From Heliocybe sulcata (taxonomy: Eukaryota > Basidiomycota > Agaricomycetes > Gloeophyllales > Gloeophyllaceae): 64,000 nucleotides of DNA. Below are positions 12,701-23,666 of this stretch, one piece after another. A program made the position numbers and the translations under genes. The DNA lies in assembly GCA_004369045.1 (NCBI GenBank), contig ML213511.1, positions 1,040,349 to 1,104,348 on the forward strand. Direction: 5' to 3'. The notes under the pieces are model-generated. The model was not told the origin of the DNA, searched no databases, and saw only the letters and a program-made list of their open reading frames with translations. Within the stretch, counting starts at the first letter, position 1; the number at the start of each line of letters is the position of its first letter.

Positions 12701-12859
12701 AGGCAAGAGCTAATTTGTCGTTCCGAACACAAACACTAACTTTAGCTTAGGGCGCTTCGAAAAAACCTTTGTATCCGCTTCGCTGTCATGCGAAACGCCT
12801 GCTGAATGTGTTGGTCAATTAATTCAATAGCTTTGATCTGATCTTACTGCCATCTTCAG
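9746..12859. other. Gene-poor region of about 3.1 kb
   Basis: Several short frames (for example 11288-11548 minus and 12305-12615 plus) exist, but none shows a domain, a plausible exon chain or a repeat of other parts of the window. 5' exons of the membrane-protein gene at 12860 may lie in the last few hundred bases. Confidence 0.4.
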
Positions 12860-13971
12860 CAGCAGCAACTGTCCGAAGGACAGAGAGTATTACAAGACAT
12901 CGCAGAAGAAATCCAGTCTTGCAAAGCAATAGTTCGAAATCCCATCGGTGCAACTGAATTCATCCTTTTGACTATACCTCTGTACAGTTTAGTGAAGCCC
13001 GACGCAAGCGACTTGAGCTAGCTCGCCAAGTGCGTCACATACAACCTCTATTTCTGCGATGACTGATTGCCCTTCTTCAGGCTTCGTTGTCCGGGCCCTC
13101 AGAAGAGTACTCTGCATTGGTGTCGGAATGCCACAAGATACGAAAACATGTGAGGAGGTTTCTTGCCGTCTCGGCCCGTGACTCTGCTCAACCAAAGTAT
13201 AAGTTGATCGGTCTACTCAAAGACCAGGCAGAGAAAAGTATCTATTACGAGACGGAATCTGGCTACGCTACTACTGGATATCGAGGACTTGTGGACTGGG
13301 CGGAGGTATGGCGGTAATCTCAAGCATCCTGTTGTGCTCTCGGCTAATTCCGTCTGGTTTAAAGACAATGCTGGGACGTCATTCGCACCTTTCGAACGTC
13401 CTGGCCCAACTCTCTCTCGCTGGTGCAGCCCTAACATATAGTACCATCTTCAGGTACGTAACCGAGAATTCCCACACTTCTTCATACGATTAACAGCCAT
13501 CTCAGCGCGACGCGAGGCAGTGTCGGACACATGAGCCTGGCATTTGCGTTCTTCAACTTTGGCTTTGTCATCCCCATGGTTTCTCAAGCTCTTCTGAAGT
13601 GGGCCGCCCGCCGTGACCGGAAGTCAAAGCTCTTAAGACCGATGCTGTGGAGCCTCGTACTTTGTTTCTTCATCTACGTCTCCGTGATAGTCGTGGCCGC
13701 CGCCATATGCATTCTCAGCCTCACCATATTCTACCTCCAATTTCCCTTGGGATCAGACGGACGACGGGGCGACTCTCCTCTACAGTTCGACAATCTGCCA
13801 CGTTTCGGGGCTGGGTTCATGTTCATATGTGCAGGCCTATCCGCTGTCGTAACTGGCACAGCTCTCATTATACATTACATCCATAATGGCTGGACGAAAT
13901 TGTTCTATGATTTATGTGGATATCGAGATGTGGGAACAGACCCGAGACGACATCTGGTATTGCCACTCTAG
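12860..13971 (+). CDS. Coiled-coil protein with four membrane spans (basidiomycete orphan family), 5' exons unresolved
   Basis: Function unknown. Readable exons: about 12860-12931 (EGQRVLQDIAEEIQSC), about 12988-13029 (SEARRKRLELARQ), 13081-13305, 13365-13453 and 13497-13971. The soluble N-terminal half is helical. It leads into the conserved phrase YETESGYATTGYRGLVDWAETML, which I recognise from many Agaricomycete hypothetical proteins. Four hydrophobic segments follow: LSNVLAQLSLAGAALTYSTIF, MSLAFAFFNFGFVIPM, LWSLVLCFFIYVSVIVVAAA and GFMFICAGLSAVVTGTALII. The protein ends with a short polar tail. Introns have GT-AG ends and keep phase. No start codon can be assigned; it is probably in one or two small exons upstream of 12860. 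Confidence 0.7.
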
Positions 13972-14475
13972 TGCTCGCAGTCCGTACTTCCTGGCCCTAG
14001 CATAGTATGTCGGATGCATGGATTTGGTCGTATTACGCGCAGCCATGCTATGAATATACCTACGTGAGGTTCGGTGTCGAAATACCTGCTCACTTGTACT
14101 CGTGCAGGGCATATAGCTTGCGACTATCTCGACCAGAGACATAAGTTGGTATGACTTAGACTCAATCCTTCTCGAATGACTACCACCGTAACACCCTTTT
14201 GTGAGGCAATAGACCATTCAACGAGTTCGGCGCAATAGTCTTGCGGCATATTGTAGGAAGATCCTGAGATATCACAGAGACGACCTGCGAGGTTGAATGA
14301 CTTCACGCAGAAATCCAGTGATGAGAAATATGTGGATGTGGACTGGTGCAATAATATCAATATTGTGGCGTCGTCACCGATAATTACATACAAAAATACA
14401 ATAAATTGCATACTCTCCAAATACTCTCTCGAATTACAAAAAATTCTGGCTGGATATGAGACTTGCAGTCACGCT
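13972..14475. other. Intergenic, one unassigned minus-strand open frame
   Basis: This is the space between two convergent genes. A 98-codon minus-strand frame at 14124-14420 has no recognised family. It could be a relic or chance. Confidence 0.35.
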
Positions 14476-15345
14476 TCAAGCCCCATTCCCGACGTCCCGA
14501 GTAGCTTTCTCGAATAAATTCTTGATTACCGACCTGTTCCCCTCCTCGAGCTCCTGACAGCGCTCGATACGCTTAGCCATTTCTGCGAGGTCCGACTGCT
14601 CCTGCTCCCTGCTTCTCCTCACCGCCCCGCTGAACTTCGTTTGCCATGCAGCTAATTGGCTATTCGCGCTTCGCTCCTGATCTTCCTTCAGGTGCTTGTC
14701 ATACTGCTGGATGTCTTCTATCGCAGCATTGGGACTCATTACGCGTACCCTCAGCCAGGCACCGAATCGCCCGCCACGATCGTGCGCCACTCCCTTCACC
14801 TGCACGAACTTGTAATCGTCCACCATCCGCCGCATGAATATCTCGCAGAACCAGTAGCATTGGGCGCTGAAGAGACGATAGTATTTCTGCGTCTTGCTGT
14901 TTGCCTGACAGACTCGACAGACGTCGGCCAGTAGCAGAGTGTTGCCAGGTGGGATCAGCAGGTGCGAAACTTTCAGGAACTCCTTAGGGTTGAAGTCCAT
15001 GACACGGGTAACGCAGTCGACGGGATCTCGGACGGTATGCGAGACACCTCCGATGGCATTGGGGCCCGTCGCGCTAGGTCGTCTTTCCATGCGCAATAGA
15101 ATAGGTTTGTTTCTCAAGATAATGTGCGTGAGCAGGAATTCGTGCCCTAATATGCCCTCAGATCTTGCCGACTATGAAGTCTAGGGGAACCAACTACCTA
15201 CGAAGCTCGGGTTCTTGTAACGCTCAACCTTTGCAATCTTGTAATCACTGTATATATCCTGATTTGCGAGGATTTCGGCTGTCAGGACAGACAGCAACAT
15301 AGGATAGTCTCCAGAGCCATCCAACCTCAGCAATATGTTGGCCAT
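14476..15345 (-). CDS. Agaricomycete orphan protein of the 'HEFLL...QCYWF' family
   Basis: Function unknown. Two exons (15198-15345 and 14476-15146) join in phase to 272 aa. The splice produces NPSFVGHEFLLTHIILRNKPILLRMERRPS, which follows the pattern of a large Agaricomycete family: a short N-terminal region, HEF(L/V)L.H, a (L/I)R(M/I)(E/D)RR strand, then a helical part ending in an N/Q-C-Y/W-WF motif. Here that part is HLLIPPGNTLLLADV...YYRLFSAQCYWFCEIFMRRM. The C-terminal 70 residues are charged and helical (KHLKEDQERSANSQLAAWQTK). The invariant-looking Cys in AQCYWF suggests a thiol-peptidase-like or acyltransferase-like fold; this is speculation. Start ATG at 15343-15345; another in-frame start further upstream cannot be excluded. 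Confidence 0.7.
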
Positions 15346-15815
15346 GGACGATTCTTGTTGGGGAGACGGAGAGGGGACCTTCATGAAGGAGAATCGCAGG
15401 TACTGTCCCTCTTATGTCAACTACCATTATCTGTGCGCTCGGATTCAATGATCGGGTTTATGAGTGGCATATGAGCGTCTGTTCACGCACAGCCTGAGTC
15501 TTCATTCACTTGGGATGGCCGGCATCATCGCCGGGCATTTGCTCTATTCACAGACTTCTGGAACATTCCTCAGAGGGAGAAGCATAGCCAGCTCATGAAG
15601 TCGGAACGATCGATCTGCAGTCCAAAACTTCCTAGGGGCACGAACTGCACGAGGCGTAAGCCCATAGCCCTTGCTATTATTATCGTCCATTGTTGTGTTC
15701 TGATGCGATGTGGACAGGGAAGCTGTGGAAAGCAGTGCAGACGACTTTAGAGATATCCAGGATCTCTTGAAGGCTTATCTGCACGATAGCCGACCCTCTC
15801 TAGTTCCCTGGCGCG
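15346..15815. other. Divergent intergenic region
   Basis: About 470 bp between the orphan gene (-) and the ClpB-like gene (+). No coding signal was recognised; it presumably holds both promoters. Confidence 0.45.
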
Positions 15816-18800
15816 ATGTCGGAGACGAGCACTGACTCCTCTCTATCGAACCTACAGAAGCCCCTACCAGAATTACAGCATGGCTTCAGTAATGAAATGG
15901 ACGAGCTCCTGCGGAATTGCATTGTGCTTACAGGGCTTATTCACGGCAGTGACGACTTTCTACTTCATCCACTCCACTTCGCGCTGACGCTGCTTCACGG
16001 ACCTTTCAAGCCTGCTGAGCACCCACATGCGGCTTGTCAGATGCTACCTCCCTCGCCAGAGAAGACGCTCTTCTGGAGTGCTATATCCAGGCTTGTGTAT
16101 CCGCAAACCGCCTTGACTATGCCTCGTTATGTGGAATCCATGGTCTATAACGTCGAAGGAGCCAAAAAAGGGGACCCGATGCAGCTGTCCATAACCAAGA
16201 CAATTCTCTTCAAGATCGAATGCCTACAGGACGAGATTGCACCGCGATTGTCCGATGTCGATCACGTACGTCGTTTCCATTGCGGGGAACTAACTGACCT
16301 TCATGGGTTGAGGTAGCTTCTTCTTCGATGTACGGACGGAACAATAGCTATGATCCGGCTCGCTGATCAGCTATGTACCAGACGAGTCAGTCTCTCCTTC
16401 ATGACTCTCGAGATCTTTATCAGGACTTCTGACTCTCAAATGATCAGGACGACAAATATATCGCGTCTCATCACATACTTCTTGCCCTGCTTGAAGACGA
16501 GCAGCTCTGTAAAATTTTAAATGATGCAGGGGCAGATCCAGAAGCCATAGCACGCATCGTGACTGACCTTCGGCGAGAGAGAGTGACGACTGACAGTGCG
16601 GTGGAGGGTTTCGACTTCCTCAGACGGTTGGCGCTTCTCGCATAATGCGATAATCCTTGCTCTAACCACTCAGAGGACAGGTACGCGACGGATATGACCG
16701 ACCTTATGCAGAAGAACATCGAACGGGGTGAATTTGACTCGGTAATCGGCAGGGCATGTTTGATGTGTCGCCATCTACTACACATCCACCTGATGCATGG
16801 CAATGCAGAACAATGAAATTCGGGAGATCGTGTCTATCCTGGCTCGCGCGTATGGGCGCCCCTCCCTCGACTGCAGTCATTACGTGCTAATTCACCTCGC
16901 ATTAGCACGAAGAATAGTGTGGTCATACTTGGTGAGTCTCTACTCCGGAAAGCTTAGATTCCTGACTTACCCACGTATAACAGGTGATCCAGGAGTTGGC
17001 AAGACCGCCATTGTTGACGGTCTCATCGCCAGAATGATCCGGAACGAAGTTCCCGAGGCCGTCTGCGCACGGATATTCAGGATTGATTTGGCAGGGCTTT
17101 TAGCGAGCACAGCTTGCCAGTCATCATATGAAATCGTTAGTAACGGTGGAATGCAGTATCATGCATGCGCACTGATCGTTCATCTCTGTGGCAGATACTG
17201 GAAGGGATCCTGAAAGGTAGATCCCGTTTATCTTTGTCACGCAATAATGCTCACATTTGAGCCCTGTCTCGTCAATATAGAGATTGCGCGTGAAGCTCTG
17301 AGAGGCCATCAGGCAATTCTCTTTATCGAGGATTTGAATCAAATCGCAATAGGTGGCTACAGAGATGGAGGCGGAGGCCTGTACGTACACAGCATCGCGA
17401 TACCGGATCTCGAGATACAGCTAATAGTCCAAATGGGTGCGAACTACAGAGATGCCGCAACCCTGATGAAACCGTTTCTGTCCACCGGAAAAGTGAAGTG
17501 TATAGGGTGCTCCAATTTTCAAGACTACGCAGCCACCATCGAGAAAGACGGTGCGCTATCCCGCCATTTCTCTAAGGCACTTATCCCATACCCCAATTTC
17601 CGCTTGCTCCACTGACTATCCGACTACTCAGGTATCGGTCTGTGAGCCTGGTCTTGAGGAGACAATAGCCATATTACGCTCGCTTAAGCCAAGACTGGAG
17701 ATATTTCATCGAGTACGGATACTAGACGAGGCGATAGTAGCCGCTTCGAGCATGGCTGCTCAGTATTTTGTGCACAAGCGGTATCTCCGTTTTTTTCTTA
17801 GAGAGCGTAAAAGATGGACTAACTGCGGGGACGCTCGCGAAAAGCCTTCCGGATGCAGCATTGGACCTAATAGACGAAGCGTGCACTACAGTCAAGATTC
17901 GAGGAGGGGAGCACGACGAAGAACTACGAAGATGCAGGAGACAGCGGCTGCTCCTACAGTTAGAAATATCCTCTCTGAGTGTACGTTGTCTGTCTCCTTG
18001 GTCAGTAGCACAGCTTGATCGGACTTACTTCCGTGCATTTCTTTTTAGAGAGAAGCTGATTTCTCTGAACTGAACGAGACGATCATGCGTTCGCGGCTCA
18101 ACAGGTTGAACTCGCTAGAAGAGCGCGTTAGGAATACCAAAGTGTCCCTGTTAGAACGTCGGCGTGTCCTGTCCAATCACGCTGGTCTACGCCAGCAGAT
18201 TAACTCCATCGAGGAAAGCATGCACAGTTACGCTGAGGCACAGTGAGATTGACTACGTCACTAAATATTGTGCGATGATTTTCCATTCCTGACAATTCTC
18301 ATGCCATCAGGGAACACGATAGGGTACAAGAGTGTCTGGAACGTATACGGGAGCTGACTCACCAGCTGCACTTGGAAGCTCCAGCTGGGTCGGATTCCTC
18401 AGAGGAATTGCATGCTTCTGCTTCTGGCTCTGAGCTACCTCCTGCCTCTCGTAAAGTCCAAAGATCGGATGTCGCTGAAACGGCTTCCTGGCATACCTAT
18501 ATCCCGTCTGCAGCGCCTGCACATACCCGACAAGCTGTGGATAAGACCCTCTCAGAAGCTGTGAAAAGATCCGTCCAATCATGCCTTCGAACGGATGCTG
18601 ACGCCGGTATTGCAGGTATTAGCCCAACCGGAAGCGGTGGAAGCTCTAGCGGGTGCGATCAATTGTATGATGGCTGGCCTCTCGGATCCGAATAGACCTA
18701 TCGCGGCCTTCCTCATCGGCGGACCCCCGGGGTCAGGCAAACAGCTGCTTATCAATGAGGTATTCTCCGTCTTTTATCAATAAGCTGAGAGACGGGTAGG

Positions 18801-20016
18801 AGCTGATCTCTCATAGGTCGCCACGTTCTTACGGAAGAATTCAGGCAAGATTGTCCACATAAATGCGTGCCATTACGCCAATCCAATCTCTATTTCCCGT
18901 TTGGTGAGCTCGTAGTTCCATGTCGCGGTCGTATCCCACCGATTTCTGAATGCTGCGTGCAGCTTGGAACGCCAGAGTGTACAGGCTTTGACCAAGGAGG
19001 AGAACTCACGGAATGTGTGAGACGCAAGCCCTTCTCCGTGATCTGCATCTCGAAGTATAGCTAGCTTACGCAGACGACTATTCATCTCACTCACGCCGCT
19101 TGTACTAGGATTGAACAAGCTTGCACTGCATTCCGAGTAGTGATTCAAACCATGTTAGATGCGGGGTTCCTAAGGGACGGGGCAGGAAGGTCCGTGGACT
19201 TCAGGTCAGTTCGTCGTACCCTTTGACTATCCAATATCGACAGCGTCGGCGGTGTTGGATGACGAGTCCTACTTCATCGCAGGAACTGTATCATCATCAT
19301 GACCACAAATATCGGCAGGGAAAGGAGCCGATACGTCATCCACTCGCAAGACGAGCGGCAAGCCTACATGCAGGACATTCAAAAACACTTCCCTGTGGAG
19401 TTTCTTGCTCGCGTAGACCAGATAGTGATTTTCGTGCGTACGCTCTTCACATGCTCGACGTCGCTTGACGATGCTCTGGTAACTATAGAACTCCGTCGCC
19501 AATGCCATGTCTTTCATTGTAGAAAGCCGCTTAGAAGAACTGCGGAAACAGTTGCTAGCTCTCAAGCTGCATCTGGTAGTGGACCCGCCGGCGAAGCTAC
19601 ATCTCACGGCTCACGGTTGGCTGGTCACAAGAGGCGCCCGTCATCTGGAGTCAATTATCCGGGATGAATTGCTTCGCCCATTGGCCAACATTATTCTGCA
19701 AGATTGCGATGACATCCTAGACAATTCAAGAATCATTGTAGCATGGGATGACAAGAACCTGCAGCTGTCCGTAACAGTAGCGAAGCCCCTGAATATCCGC
19801 TCCGACTCCCCTGATAGTCGCGACTCTTCTCCGAGCTTACCCACGACGGACCCTGATTCTGGGGACTTCGTCTTCACAGTGGAGGATTTGCCCGACCTCG
19901 CAGAGCCAGACCGCCATCTGCCTAGTCCGCAAGATGCAGGGGACTCGGATCTCGCCAGCCGGTTGGGATCTGGTTCTCTGAAACCCAGACCGTTGCCACA
20001 AAGAGTGATGTGGTGA
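15816..20016 (+). CDS. Divergent ClpB/Hsp104-like AAA+ disaggregase paralogue with altered Walker B motifs
   Basis: ClpB/Hsp104 unfolds aggregated proteins with two AAA+ rings. More than ten exons give the complete family order. Clp_N is at about 15880-16660 (ASHHILLALLEDEQLCKILNDAG). NBD1 has an intact Walker A GDPGVGKTAIVDG at about 16983-17020. The M domain is a coiled coil at about 18050-18245 (LNRLNSLEERVRNTKVSLLERR). NBD2 has Walker A GGPPGSGKQLL at about 18718-18750, and sensor-like stretches IIIMTTNIG, FPVEFLARVDQI and GARHLES. Key residues differ from the family: NBD1 Walker B reads ILFIED (normally FIDE), NBD1 sensor 1 is CIGCSN (normally CIGATT), and NBD2 Walker B is SVICISKIEQA where VVLFDEIEKA is expected. 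Start ATG at 15816. The tail is acidic and Ser/Asp-rich. Frames stay open across all proposed splices, so it is more likely a diverged gene than a simple pseudogene, but individual junctions are unproved. Confidence 0.8.
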
Positions 20017-20695
20017 CTGCTGGTGCTGTATTGACCATATGAAACCACTGCGAAAGCTGCAGCTGGTGCATACGTCTATTGCGCTGTTTCTGTTCCGATC
20101 GATGAAGCTAGATACATACTTGCACTTCCGTATAGGAGAGGGACCTTGTTATTGAGTTCGGGGGCACTCTTCGACTAGCAGCTGCAAAACCTACTATTCG
20201 ACATTCTGCTGTAGTGCAGGAATGAAGCGGCAGATATGCAAGTGCACCAGCCGTCACGGTACTGCAGTACCAGATCACGTGCTCGATAGCCAATTATTTA
20301 CAACTTCCGCAAATTATTTCAAGGTTATATAGCACAATTAATATCCGGTCACCGGCATCTGAAATTCCAGCGTTCACATCAAGCTCACGTCCTGTTCGCC
20401 GAGGACCGCGCGCCCGACATTCCTGAGTTCTTGTCAGCGACGACAGCGGACGGTCGGGTAAACTGAGGTATATCCTCTGCCTACTTCTCGGTAACAGAGT
20501 CCTGACAGCACGCCGGCCCCGCAGCTAAGGGAACACGGTTCTATCAGGTCGACGCACTAGGGGATACCGGGTACATCCTGCGACGATTGAGACGTTGGAA
20601 GCGAAGCGGAACTCCGGAGAATAGGTGCGTACTTGAGCTCCGCAGAAGTACTCTGTCTCACGGACGAATTGGCTGAAGGCTGCGAAGGGACAATT
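20017..20695. other. Intergenic region upstream of AUR1
   Basis: About 680 bp with no recognised exon. An AT-rich TATATAGCAC stretch near 20325 is a possible core promoter element but lies about 370 bp from the AUR1 start. The open frame continues upstream of the chosen ATG only through non-ATG codons. Confidence 0.4.
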
Positions 20696-22018
20696 ATGTC
20701 AATCCGCATCAGTAGCCTTCCACGGCCTCTGGCCACGGTGCTGACTGCCTTCGTGGCAGCAGTAGGCCGTATGGACAAGTCGCTGTCTCCGTCTGATACC
20801 ATGGCTCGACTTCGGCAGCACACCTTCACATTCTCCGACTCCATATACATCTTTCACCTGGCACTCGCCGCTTTCTGGATCACCCTCATGCAATTCCCGC
20901 CGTTCCCTCTTAAGCTCGCCGTACCTATCCTCTACACTATATTGCTCCTGATACCCCTCACGTCACAGTTCTTTCTGCCGTTTGTCCCAGTCGCATCGTG
21001 GATTCTCACATTCTACTCATCTCGGTTCATACCTGAGGCCTGGCGCCCGTCGATCTCAGTATCCCTCCTCCCTACACTTGAGACAGTTCTCTACGGTGCT
21101 AATGTATCCGATATTCTCACCCGCTTCACTCATCCAGCCCTCGACATCCTCGCATGGCTCCCATACGGAATCATCCACTTCGTATTCCCCTTCGTCGTAG
21201 CTGCGTTCATATGGCTCTTCCGGCCCAAGCAAGCTCTCCACCTCTGGGCACGCACGTTCGGGTACATGAATCTAATCGGAGTCATCGTCCAGATCCTGCT
21301 TCCCTGCGCTGCACCGTGGTACGAGCTCATATACGGTCTGACTCCTGCGAACTATTCCATGCCTGGCTCCGCCGGCGGCCTGGGCCGCATCGACGCATTG
21401 TTCGGCTCACACGGCTACGAGACGACTTTCTCCCATTCGCCCGTCGTTTTCGGCGCCTTTCCTTCCCTGCACGCCGGTTGCGCGACCATCGAGGCGCTCT
21501 TCATCTCGCACTTCTTTCCGCAGATGACCAGGTATATCTGGGCATATGCGGGCGTTCTCTACTGGGCAACGATGTACCTGACACACCATTACCTTGTCGA
21601 TGTCGTGGGCGGCGCGTGCCTTGCAATCGCGTGTTTCTACCTTTTCCTACCCGATGAGTTCCGTGGGCCGCTCGCTACCGCGTCGCCCACCTCTCCCGGC
21701 CGTAGATCCAAGTACGATGCCTACAACTTGGAGGAGCCACGGTCTCGGGTTGCGGATATGGACGACTTTGAATTGTCGAGCGCAGAGGAGGACGAGATGG
21801 ATATCCCGTATAGGTCGCCACTACCCGGACAGCAGCAGCAGATGCCGAGCGAGCAAGGGAAGAAGAGCCATAGACATACCGCAAGTATTGCGAGTCTGAT
21901 TAGGGCGGAGGAGCGGGTTGAGGATGGCTGGAGTCCTATCATGGGAACCTTCGCGTTTCCTCCCGGATCGCCGGCTGCTGTAGCAAGGGAGAGGGACCGA
22001 GAGGATGCGAGGGTATAA
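20696..22018 (+). CDS. AUR1: Inositol phosphorylceramide synthase catalytic subunit
   Basis: Transfers phosphoinositol from phosphatidylinositol to ceramide in the Golgi, an essential fungal step and the target of aureobasidin A. Single exon, 440 aa from ATG 20696. Multiple hydrophobic spans (YTILLLIPLTSQFFLPFVPV, LPYGIIHFVFPFVVAAFIW, VLYWATMYLTHHYLVDVVGG). The PAP2-type active-site motifs are present: APWYELIYGLTPANYSMPGSAGGLGRID, GAFPSLHAG (catalytic His) and THHYLVDVVGG (second His and Asp). The C-terminal 100 residues are polar, Ser/Asp-rich and cytosolic-looking, as in other Aur1 proteins. No intron is visible, unlike nearly every neighbour. A PhyH-type gene follows 250 bp downstream on the same strand. 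Confidence 0.95.
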   Translation: MSIRISSLPRPLATVLTAFVAAVGRMDKSLSPSDTMARLRQHTFTFSDSIYIFHLALAAFWITLMQFPPFPLKLAVPILYTILLLIPLTSQFFLPFVPVASWILTFYSSRFIPEAWRPSISVSLLPTLETVLYGANVSDILTRFTHPALDILAWLPYGIIHFVFPFVVAAFIWLFRPKQALHLWARTFGYMNLIGVIVQILLPCAAPWYELIYGLTPANYSMPGSAGGLGRIDALFGSHGYETTFSHSPVVFGAFPSLHAGCATIEALFISHFFPQMTRYIWAYAGVLYWATMYLTHHYLVDVVGGACLAIACFYLFLPDEFRGPLATASPTSPGRRSKYDAYNLEEPRSRVADMDDFELSSAEEDEMDIPYRSPLPGQQQQMPSEQGKKSHRHTASIASLIRAEERVEDGWSPIMGTFAFPPGSPAAVARERDREDARV

Positions 22019-22270
22019 GTAGAGCGCGAGCTACATTTACTATTGGTGGATATCAGTATTGTGATCTATTCACTCTACCTTGGTCTTGAGGACCATACGT
22101 TTGTCGGCATACGTATTCAATATCCAGTATTCAAGCTCAAGGCTCAAGTGCGGTGCGTGAGAGTTATGACTACATTATGGGTGCTTGTGTATTATGATTC
22201 TGCAGATAAGGTCCTGCCAGACGTTCATCCTATCTATCCGTCTACCTTGCCGAGATCTCGCATATCCAGA

Positions 22271-23414
22271 ATGGTTGCTCTTCCTGCTTCATCGCGGCTG
22301 AGACAGCAGTATGAAGAGCAGGGCTATGTGATTATTCCAGGTCTCATAGCGAACGAGGAATTCGAAGCGCTCCGTGAGGCGGCGGAACGCACTGTCGAGC
22401 GAACACGGTCCGGTGCTTGGCCGTATCGTCGTGTTGTAGGGAAACAGTTTCCTCCCTACGGGAATGATGACCCGGATTCCTGGGGCGTACAGCATGTTAT
22501 GCACCCTGATCTTGGAGAGCCGGCGTTTGCGAAGTGGTACACCTCGGAGGGGCTGACGGGGGTGGTGCAGGAGCTCTTGGAATGTCCCCAGGAGAACCTT
22601 CAGATGGGTGAGTCCACGAACCCGGCTGTATTGCCATTGATACCATTAGCATCAGGCTGATGAAGCGCGGATTTGGACCAAATACTGAAGAGCTATTTAA
22701 TATGCTTATCAATCCGGAAAAGCATAATTTTGCGTTGAGGTGGCACCGCGATGATGTCAAGGAGACTGCTACCGAGGAGGAGGAGTATAATGCTCTGGAT
22801 GTGTGGCATTACGGAGTGAGTTTCAGGAGTTGATTCTGCGGAAGAGACTGTTGACCTCCTGTTCCATGAAGGTTCAATGGAATACGTAGGTCGGCCTTAA
22901 CAGGATTTAATGAGTAGCTGAACGGTATGACTTGCAGCGCGTTGTACGAAGACTCTTGCCTTTACGTCGTTCCTGGATCGCACAGGACTCCTCGTACGCC
23001 TGAGCAAAGGAAACATTCGTCGACCTCCGAAGCGCCAAAGGATCCCATGAATATGCCCGGAGCCATACAAGTGACTATCAAGGGTAAGTCAAGAACTTCA
23101 TCGGTCGCTGAGGCTGACAAGCTGAATACTATCGCGTTACCGCGTCAGCCGGAGAAAGCGTATTTTACAATTCGAATATCCTCCACTGTGCCACGTACGA
23201 CTACAGTCGGAAGCGGGCGACGCTGCACGCTACAATGGGCGACACCCGTGCAGGAGCCTCCCGCGCGCGCAATATTCTTCAGCACGGGTTGAAGTGGATG
23301 AAAGAGGACGCATTCCGGGAGACGCTTAACGAGAAGGGTAAAGCCATGCTGAACAGACTAATCAAGATGCAAGAGAGCGTGAATGCTGATGTCGAATATT
23401 CATTGACAAATTGA
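22271..23414 (+). CDS. Phytanoyl-CoA dioxygenase (PhyH)-family protein
   Basis: Fe(II)/2-oxoglutarate-dependent oxygenase fold; the substrate is unknown. Five exons join to 295 aa: 22271-22607, 22691-22815, 22872-22885, 22938-23083 and 23149-23414. MVALPASSRLRQQYEEQGYVIIPGLI is the usual PhyH opening. The metal triad is visible as H-x-D in ALRWHRDDV and a distal His in NSNILHCATYDY, with VVPGSH and the following Arg region between. Exon 3 is only 14 nt (codes VQWN and part of T), yet both flanking introns are canonical and the phase works. The C-terminal segment is helical and charged (KWMKEDAFRETLNEKGKAM). Start chosen at the first ATG in frame after upstream non-coding sequence. Confidence 0.85.
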
Positions 23415-23666
23415 TCTATCCGGCAGGGATGTCGCATTTTGTATACCTTAGCTGGTTCCAACCTCACGATAATGGTCCTCAGGCCTCAGTGACCAGTCTC
23501 CGAGTTCGCTAACGCGTCTTGTCACACATCGTGCTGACGTGACCGTGACCTCAGTCAGGCTTTATCTATCGCCACGGGCTGTCTGGACTCTAGTACCGCC
23601 AAGATTCTACTAGTACCGTCTCAATTGTGCTGAAAGAGAGTGCACTATCCTCCCTATAAAACTAGC

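Noticed and set aside
23655-23660. TATAAA directly before the Hsp70-like ATG as a TATA box
   Set aside because: It lies only about 7 bp from the start codon, too close to be the core promoter of the annotated start.
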